Of a stretch of DNA of 9,337 bases, positions 6,494 through 9,337 are shown piece by piece; within the stretch, counting starts at the first letter, position 1, and each line of letters begins with the position of its first letter. A program made the translations under genes and the position numbers. Origin of the DNA: an uncultured Cocleimonas sp. GTDB taxonomy: Bacteria; Pseudomonadota; Gammaproteobacteria; Thiotrichales; Thiotrichaceae. Location: positions 1 through 9,337 of the forward strand of contig CALJIH010000246.1 in the NCBI GenBank assembly GCA_937974135.1, in the 5' to 3' direction. The notes under the pieces are model-generated. The model saw only the letters and a program-made list of their open reading frames with translations. It ran no database searches and was not told the origin of the DNA.

Positions 6494-7657
6494 TTAGAAC
6501 AGTAAAGTTAAAGCATAATTAAGGTCGTTGTCGTTAAAAGTAGGAATAACTAGCGAATTTCTCTGATTATTGGTAATTTTGCTGTTAGAAGCTAGGATCA
6601 GTCGTTTCTCACTCATCCATTTTCGTTCCCAATGTTGCATAAATTTCTTTGCTGCTATTTTGCTCCCCATTTTTTTAAATTGACGATATGAATAAGGTGA
6701 ATTATTCGCCATATTCTTTTTAATCGTTTTAGAAAGTTCCTTTTTACCTTTTGTGGCAGCGATTATATTTTTGATTCCATTAGCGCCTTGCTGATGGATC
6801 AAGTACTTTTGATAACCTTGTAGATTTGTTAGCCCATCTTTCTTTAGGCGTTTTTCATTTAAAGCGAGTAGCTTTTTACTCAGCTTTAACGATTTGTTGT
6901 AATCCAATCTATCTTTTCTACATTGTAAAGATTTACAACCAACATCTCGAAGAGCCTGAACGGTTAGTTGGTGGTGACCACAAGGCCCTAATGTGAAATT
7001 ACAGTTTCTAGCTTTATTACGTGGTCGATAAAGTAATTTGCCCTGTTTAGATTCAATAGAATATACAGTTTGCCAATATCCTACTTGATTTACATCTTTC
7101 GAAGATTTATCTCCTGTGGCGATTCTGTTATTTTGCTTCTTCCTTTCTTTAGTCGGACGGGTTTCAAGATTATTTACGATGATTTGTAATTCTTTTAACT
7201 CATTAGTGATATCAATATTTTCTTTCTTTGATGCAATTTGCTTATTACCCCTCGTTTTATCTATTTGAGTTTTCTTGATTACTTTTTCTTTTAAACGCAC
7301 CTTGCTAGTTTGAGGAGCATTAAGGGGATGCATTTTCTGATCAGGAGTAGTTTTGTTTAACTCTACAATATCTTCTTTAGTGGCAACTCGAGCTAAAAAA
7401 TTAGTGTCAGTGATCATTTCTGTTACAACGGTCTTATCTTTAGCTTTAGTATTTTCAATGTGCTTACTATTTTTTTGGTATTGCATTCGCACAAAACGTT
7501 GATTTTGTGAGTGTGTTGATTGTAACTTTTGTTCCTTTTGTATTGTATTGACAATGTTTTCTGGCTGCTGATAAGTAAGGACAGAAATGCTCATACCTAA
7601 TGCAAACATAACAGGCATATACAGTACTAAAAATAACGAGAAATTTAACGGTTTCAC
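6494..7657 (-). CDS. Membrane-anchored protein with lysozyme/lytic transglycosylase-like domain
   Basis: This 387-residue protein has an N-terminal membrane helix or uncleaved signal (about 5-28), a long polar Lys/Gln/Asn/Thr-rich spacer (about 30-190) probably crossing the periplasm, and a compact C-terminal domain (about 191-350). The last domain resembles lysozyme-fold lytic transglycosylases. YSIESKQG (199-206) offers E202 as the catalytic acid, LGPCGHHQLT (223-232) sits where the family has a G-P-x-Q-hydrophobic strand, and YLIHQQGANG (285-294) matches the typical Y-L-x-H-x-x-G-A-x-G helix. C219, C226, C241 and C246 could form two disulfides, consistent with an oxidising compartment. If correct it cleaves or binds peptidoglycan glycan strands. 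The start is a GTG at 7657: an in-frame stop lies just upstream, and the next Met (residue 14) would cut into the membrane helix. No Shine-Dalgarno sequence is visible. It lies directly upstream of the peroxidase gene. The fold call is from motif recognition only, so the activity is tentative. Confidence 0.62.
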   Translation of the reverse strand: MKPLNFSLFLVLYMPVMFALGMSISVLTYQQPENIVNTIQKEQKLQSTHSQNQRFVRMQYQKNSKHIENTKAKDKTVVTEMITDTNFLARVATKEDIVELNKTTPDQKMHPLNAPQTSKVRLKEKVIKKTQIDKTRGNKQIASKKENIDITNELKELQIIVNNLETRPTKERKKQNNRIATGDKSSKDVNQVGYWQTVYSIESKQGKLLYRPRNKARNCNFTLGPCGHHQLTVQALRDVGCKSLQCRKDRLDYNKSLKLSKKLLALNEKRLKKDGLTNLQGYQKYLIHQQGANGIKNIIAATKGKKELSKTIKKNMANNSPYSYRQFKKMGSKIAAKKFMQHWERKWMSEKRLILASNSKITNNQRNSLVIPTFNDNDLNYALTLLF

Positions 7658-7784
7658 TGAAGTTTAATTACAAGCAAGCTAAAAATTACAGTTTAATAAT
7701 TAAGCTTGATTTGAGCTTTGCCACTAATAATAAAACTTCATCCGTTTAGACGTACTTCGACTAAAAACTACCGTTCATTCTCGA

Positions 7785-7793
7785 TGCTATAAT
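7785..7793 (+). promoter_or_regulatory. Extended -10 promoter for the helix-hairpin-helix gene
   Basis: TGCTATAAT is a perfect extended -10 element (TGn followed by TATAAT). No good -35 is found upstream, which extended -10 promoters can tolerate. Transcription would start near 7800 and give a leader of about 105 bases before the ATG at 7906. The rest of the 248-base divergent spacer (7658-7905) is AT-rich. It must also hold the promoter of the minus-strand lysozyme-like gene, which I could not pinpoint. Confidence 0.5.
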
Positions 7794-7893
7794 TTATACA
7801 GTGAGTAACTAGTTATTTGGTCGCAATACTTTTAGGAATTTGCGGATACGTTCTTGTTTATGTAACAATTAAAATTCTTTATTAACTACTTAT

Positions 7894-7899
7894 AGGAGA
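7894..7899 (+). promoter_or_regulatory. Strong ribosome binding site (AGGAGA)
   Basis: AGGAGA lies 6 bases before the ATG at 7906 and is the best Shine-Dalgarno sequence in the window, where most starts have none. It fixes the start of the helix-hairpin-helix gene and suggests efficient translation. Confidence 0.8.
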
Positions 7900-7905
7900 C
7901 TTAAA

Positions 7906-8529
7906 ATGGGTGAATTTGTTCTAGGAATGTTAGTAGCATGGCTTTTAGAGTGGATCTTTTTCACTTTTTGGGTGAAGAGAGGTACTGAACAGGATTGTTT
8001 ATCTTTGCAATCTGAACTAGATTTAAAAAACAAACAGATACGCTCATTGCAGTCTCAATTATCATCTATTTCTGAAAGTAGTTCTAAAAACACAAGTAAG
8101 ACTAATCCTCAGTCTTCTGACTCCTCAAAGCCTTTATCTAAATCTTCAACGACTAAAGCTAAAACTACAGTTGCAAAAAGAACTATTAATAAAACAAAAA
8201 AAACTACCTCAAAATCTCAGCCAAAGACGTCTACTTCTGCAAAGAAATCTAAAACTCAAACACGCAAAGCTAATGCCAAAGGGGATGACTTTACTAAGAT
8301 AAGTGGCATAGGCCCAAGTATGTCAGCTACCTTAAAAACATTGGGAATTGACACATTTAAGAAGCTTGCTGCCACAGATGACGATGTTTTACGTGATTTA
8401 TTAGAAAAATCTGGTGCAAGAATGAACAATAATAAGGATGTTATGGACTCTTGGAATGAACAGGCAACGTTGGCAGCTAAGGGTGATTTTGAAACATTGA
8501 AGCGGATGCAAATAACGTTAAAAAAATAA
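7906..8529 (+). CDS. Membrane-anchored protein with Lys/Ser/Thr-rich linker and C-terminal helix-hairpin-helix domain
   Basis: The 207-residue protein has four parts. Residues 4-22 are a membrane helix (LGMLVAWLLEWIFFTFW). Residues 28-55 look like a short coiled coil (LQSELDLKNKQIRSLQSQL). Residues 56-126 form a low-complexity Ser/Thr/Lys linker of strong positive charge, similar in composition to histone H1-like tails. Residues 127-207 contain a helix-hairpin-helix module centred on DDFTKISGIGPSMSATLKTLGI (split across 127-148). Such domains, grouped with predicted H3TH/flap-endonuclease-like proteins (COG3743 type) and found fused to varied bacterial proteins, usually bind DNA without sequence specificity, but I see no nuclease residues. 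The architecture suggests a cytoplasmic-facing protein that could tether DNA or another partner to the inner membrane; this is inference. The ATG is set by an AGGAGA site, and an extended -10 promoter lies upstream. It appears to be a single-gene unit. Confidence 0.82.
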   Translation: MGEFVLGMLVAWLLEWIFFTFWVKRGTEQDCLSLQSELDLKNKQIRSLQSQLSSISESSSKNTSKTNPQSSDSSKPLSKSSTTKAKTTVAKRTINKTKKTTSKSQPKTSTSAKKSKTQTRKANAKGDDFTKISGIGPSMSATLKTLGIDTFKKLAATDDDVLRDLLEKSGARMNNNKDVMDSWNEQATLAAKGDFETLKRMQITLKK

Positions 8530-8583
8530 AAATTCACAGTTATGACTCATTAATTACATAACAAATAATACTTTGGCATGTTT

Positions 8584-8604
8584 TGGAGAGTGAATAATTC
8601 TCCA
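8584..8604 (+). terminator. Weak hairpin downstream of the helix-hairpin-helix gene
   Basis: TGGAGA (8584-8589) pairs with TCTCCA (8599-8604) across a 9-base loop, 54 bases after the stop codon. The stem has three G-C pairs and is not followed by a T run, so intrinsic termination is doubtful. It is the only stem-loop of note between this gene and the TRAP receptor gene. Confidence 0.28.
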
Positions 8605-8642
8605 TAAAGTTATCTCGTACCTAAATCTAAAGTTTAATTATT

Positions 8643-8667
8643 AAAAAATAGGGGTAGTATCTTTTTT
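8643..8667. repeat. G-rich A/T-flanked motif, degenerate copy 3 (upstream of TRAP receptor)
   Basis: Six A, then TAGGGG, TAGTAT and CTTTTTT. It resembles copies 1 and 2 (A tract, TAGGGG, GT-T, CTTTT) with one extra base in the middle. Unlike them it lies in front of a gene, 52 bases before the ATG at 8719. The embedded AGGGGTA is the reverse complement of TACCCCT, which fits the TACYYMT heptamer bound by NarL-type response regulators; a match this short can be chance. Confidence 0.45.
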
Positions 8668-8677
8668 CTACTATATT
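8649..8677 (+). promoter_or_regulatory. Candidate activator-dependent promoter for the TRAP receptor gene
   Basis: TATATT at 8672-8677 is a reasonable -10 element 41 bases before the ATG. The place where a -35 should be (8649-8654) reads TAGGGG, part of the G-rich motif, and has no resemblance to TTGACA. This is the layout expected if a regulator bound at the motif replaces the -35 contact. It is a hypothesis from spacing alone. Confidence 0.35.
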
Positions 8678-8718
8678 TATTAAAGCAAATCTTTAAATCT
8701 AATCATGAGAGAGAAACC

Positions 8719-9337
8719 ATGTATAAAAAAATACTATTTTCCGCTTTAGTCACCCTTGGATTAAGCGCAAATGCATTAGCTACTAAATGGGATATGCCCA
8801 CGCCATACGGTGATGGTAATCATCCAACAAAAGTCGCGATTGCTTTCGCAAAAGAAATTTCAGAAAAAGCTGGTGATAAACTGAATATAACAGTGCATTC
8901 TGGGGGCTCTTTAATCAAGCATCCTGAAATTCATCGCGCAGTAAAGACTCGTCAAGTTCAAATTGGTGAAGTATTCATTGGTAGGCTAGGAAACAACGAT
9001 CCTGTTTTTAAACTTGATAATATACCTTTTTTAGCGACTGATTTTGATTCAGCACAAAATCTTTATAAAGCATCTAGAGAAGCAATCTCTAATACATTAG
9101 ATAAAGATGGATTAACTTTGCTATATACTGTTCCATGGCCTGCGCAAGATTTATATTCAAACAAAGAAGTAAATAGCTTGGCTGATTTGAAGGGTTTAAA
9201 AATGCGTGCATATAGTCCATCAACATCGCGTTTGGCAGATCTAATGGGTTCTACTCCAGTAAACGTTCCATACGGTGATATTGCTCAAGCGTTTACCACT
9301 AGTGTCATCGATGGAATGATTACCTCACCTAGTACTG
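8719..9337 (+). CDS. TRAP transporter substrate-binding protein, DctP family (partial, runs off window)
   Basis: The first 206 codons of a periplasmic receptor for a tripartite ATP-independent periplasmic (TRAP) transporter, open to the window edge; family members are usually about 320-340 residues. A clear signal peptide (MYKKILFSALVTLGLSANALA) ends near residue 21. Family features follow: the early GDGNHPTKVAIAFAKEI segment (31-47), ITVHSGGSL (57-65), VQIGEVFIGRLGNNDPVF (80-97), DLKGLKMRAY (156-165; R163 is placed like the arginine that pairs with the substrate carboxylate) and MGSTPVNVPYGDIAQAF (176-192) with VIDGM (196-200). The ligand cannot be named; C4-dicarboxylates and other organic acids are common. 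The membrane subunits DctQ and DctM would be expected just beyond the window. The ATG at 8719 is preceded by GAGAGAG, an adequate ribosome binding site. The G-rich motif upstream suggests regulated expression. Confidence 0.9.
   Translation, partial: MYKKILFSALVTLGLSANALATKWDMPTPYGDGNHPTKVAIAFAKEISEKAGDKLNITVHSGGSLIKHPEIHRAVKTRQVQIGEVFIGRLGNNDPVFKLDNIPFLATDFDSAQNLYKASREAISNTLDKDGLTLLYTVPWPAQDLYSNKEVNSLADLKGLKMRAYSPSTSRLADLMGSTPVNVPYGDIAQAFTTSVIDGMITSPST

Noticed and set aside
6536..6544. AAAAGTAGG, a partial match to the G-rich motif
   Set aside because: It lies inside the coding end of the lysozyme-like gene, lacks the G run and the TGTCTTTT half, and is likely chance.
7675..7712. CAAGCT / AGCTTG inverted repeat upstream of the lysozyme-like gene
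   Set aside because: Arms are 6 bases with a loop of more than 20; it is AT-rich and no better than expected by chance in such sequence.
8256..8537. 93-codon minus-strand frame opposite the helix-hairpin-helix gene
   Set aside because: The plus-strand gene has a strong ribosome binding site and recognisable domain; the reverse frame has neither.

Overview
This window comes from an AT-rich bacterial genome, most likely a gammaproteobacterium. The RhlE-type helicase, full-length TsaD, CreD-family protein, Ccp/MauG-type peroxidase and TRAP-type solute receptor all fit that group. The TRAP receptor and low GC suggest a marine or aquatic heterotroph or chemotroph, but genus cannot be read from the sequence. 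I see no insertion sequence, phage, plasmid, CRISPR array, tRNA or rRNA. This looks like ordinary chromosome with a few poorly described envelope genes.

Layout, left to right. Positions 71-877 (+) encode a secreted M23-family peptidoglycan peptidase. Positions 980-2296 (+) encode a DEAD-box RNA helicase of the RhlE type with a very basic tail. Positions 2350-3774 (-) encode a divergent CreD-like inner-membrane protein, convergent with the helicase. It is divergent from tsaD (3877-4896, +), the tRNA t6A synthesis enzyme. Positions 5027-6457 (-) encode a periplasmic di-heme cytochrome c peroxidase/MauG-family protein. Just upstream on the same strand, 6494-7657 (-) encodes a membrane-anchored protein with a lysozyme/lytic-transglycosylase-like domain, possibly co-transcribed with the peroxidase. 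A 248-bp divergent spacer with a perfect extended -10 sequence leads to 7906-8529 (+). That gene encodes a membrane-anchored protein with a Lys/Ser/Thr-rich linker and a helix-hairpin-helix domain. The window ends inside a TRAP transporter substrate-binding protein gene (8719 to the edge, +).

The genes do not form one pathway. Three or four act at the cell envelope (M23 peptidase, CreD-like protein, lysozyme-like protein, peroxidase), two act on RNA (RhlE, TsaD), and one imports small organic acids or similar solutes.

The most notable unexplained signal is a short G-rich motif flanked by A and T tracts. Two copies, 19/21 identical, lie at 2327-2347 and 4999-5019, each within a few bases of the stop codon of a minus-strand gene in a convergent spacer. 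A degenerate third copy at 8643-8667 lies upstream of the TRAP receptor gene, where it would cover the -35 region of a promoter with TATATT at 8672. It may be a binding site for an unidentified regulator or an unusual 3'-end element. The sequence alone does not decide which.
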